A DNA stretch of 7,284 bases from the NCBI GenBank assembly GCA_031257735.1, contig JAIROC010000213.1, forward strand, positions 1-7,284, written 5' to 3'. Numbering within the stretch: the stretch's first letter is position 1; every line of letters begins with the position of its first letter. Both the position numbers and the translations under genes were made by a program. The notes under the pieces are model-generated. The model was not told the DNA's origin. It did not search any database and saw only the letters and a program-made list of their open reading frames with translations. The DNA is from Bacteroidales bacterium. GTDB taxonomy: Bacteria > Bacteroidota > Bacteroidia > Bacteroidales > WCHB1-69. Below are positions 7,074 through 7,284 of this stretch, piece after piece.

Positions 7074-7117
7074 ATTATGAGTTATGAGCTATGAGCTATG
7101 AGCTAGGCTGACGCAAA
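7074..7117 (+). repeat. Heptamer repeat element, copy B: TTATGAG/CTATGAG run plus GGCTGACGCAAA
   Basis: Starting 13 bases after the dprA stop, heptamers TTATGAG, TTATGAG, CTATGAG, CTATGAG and then CTA run into GGCTGACGCAAA (7106-7117). Compared with copy A the order (heptamers, then core) is the same and the core differs at one position. Half of the heptamers here carry T-to-C changes, so the copies have diverged. The element could form part of a transcript end but no T run follows. Confidence 0.8.
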
Positions 7118-7127
7118 CTAATAATAA

Positions 7128-7196
7128 CCCGTCATTGCGGGCTTGACCCGCACCCGAAACGGCGCGGAGAGCAGCGGAGCTAATCTCCAGAATGAG
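7128..7196. repeat. GC-rich palindromic intergenic repeat element
   Basis: This stretch is about two-thirds G+C in an otherwise AT-rich region. It holds a perfect 6-base stem TGCGGG (7136-7141) / CCCGCA (7147-7152) around loop CTTGA, a second pair GGAGA (7166-7170) / TCTCC (7184-7188), and an outer pair TCATT (7132-7136) / AATGA (7191-7195). The start, GTCATTGCGGGCTTGACCCG, resembles a palindromic intergenic repeat I recall from many bacterial genomes, usually continuing as CGCAATCTCC. Here about 30 GC-rich bases separate CGCA from ATCTCCAG, as if something had inserted or expanded inside it. It does not encode a protein and lacks a downstream T run. Confidence 0.6.
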
Positions 7197-7208
7197 CAGA
7201 ATATAAAA

Positions 7209-7248
7209 AACCTTATTTCCAACCTTATTTTTCTAACAAATAACCTTA
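7209..7248. repeat. Short AACCTTA direct repeats
   Basis: AACCTTATTT occurs at 7209-7218 and again at 7221-7230, 12 bases apart, and a third AACCTTA sits at 7242-7248. They are too short and irregular to be called a CRISPR or iteron array. Their only noted significance is as part of the gene-free, repeat-rich right end. Confidence 0.5.
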
Positions 7249-7264
7249 GTAGCAGGAACGTACA

Positions 7265-7284
7265 ACACACACACACACACACAC
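7265..7284. repeat. (AC)n dinucleotide microsatellite, cut by the window end
   Basis: Ten uninterrupted AC units run to the last base of the window, so the true length is unknown. Such dinucleotide runs are uncommon in bacterial genomes. The position at the very end may reflect a contig boundary. Confidence 0.85.

Noticed and set aside
7136..7152. TGCGGG/CCCGCA hairpin as a rho-independent terminator of the dprA operon
   Set aside because: The stem is only six pairs, lies about 75 bases after the stop, and has no U tract after it. It fits an intergenic repeat better.

Overview
The window looks like a piece of a Bacteroidota chromosome, probably of the order Bacteroidales. Three things point there: an AT-rich genome with almost no Shine-Dalgarno signals, promoter -7 boxes of the TAnnTTTG type typical of this phylum (a perfect one precedes the tRNA), and a gene set including a PSP1-family RicT protein and the Bacteroidota-specific lipoprotein GldH. 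The genus cannot be named from the sequence.

Layout. Positions 1-466 hold a HigBA-type toxin-antitoxin locus in which the toxin gene appears broken (internal deletion and frameshift) while the HigA-like antitoxin is intact. A long inverted repeat built from TTATGAG heptamers (about 445-520) separates higA from a convergent MFS permease gene resembling lysophospholipid transporter LplT (505-1746, minus strand). The 181-base gap 1747-1927 holds candidate promoters for the permease and for a Met-type (CAT anticodon) tRNA at 1928-2001. Immediately downstream on the plus strand run ricT, gldH, a class A penicillin-binding protein and dprA (2015-7060). Their gaps are at most about 18 bases, one pair overlaps by 26 bases, and they look like one transcription unit that may start at the tRNA promoter. 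The last 224 bases (7061-7284) contain no gene. They hold a second copy of the heptamer repeat, a GC-rich palindromic element, short AACCTTA repeats and an (AC)n tract that runs off the window.

Functionally the plus-strand cluster is housekeeping: RicT (an RNA-processing accessory factor), GldH (an envelope lipoprotein tied to gliding in flavobacteria), a bifunctional peptidoglycan synthase, and DprA (loading of RecA onto incoming single-stranded DNA). I see no convincing new multi-gene system. The most unusual parts are the decayed toxin, the repeat family that supplies the last codons and stop codons of two convergent genes, the tRNA-ricT junction, and the composite repeat region at the right end.
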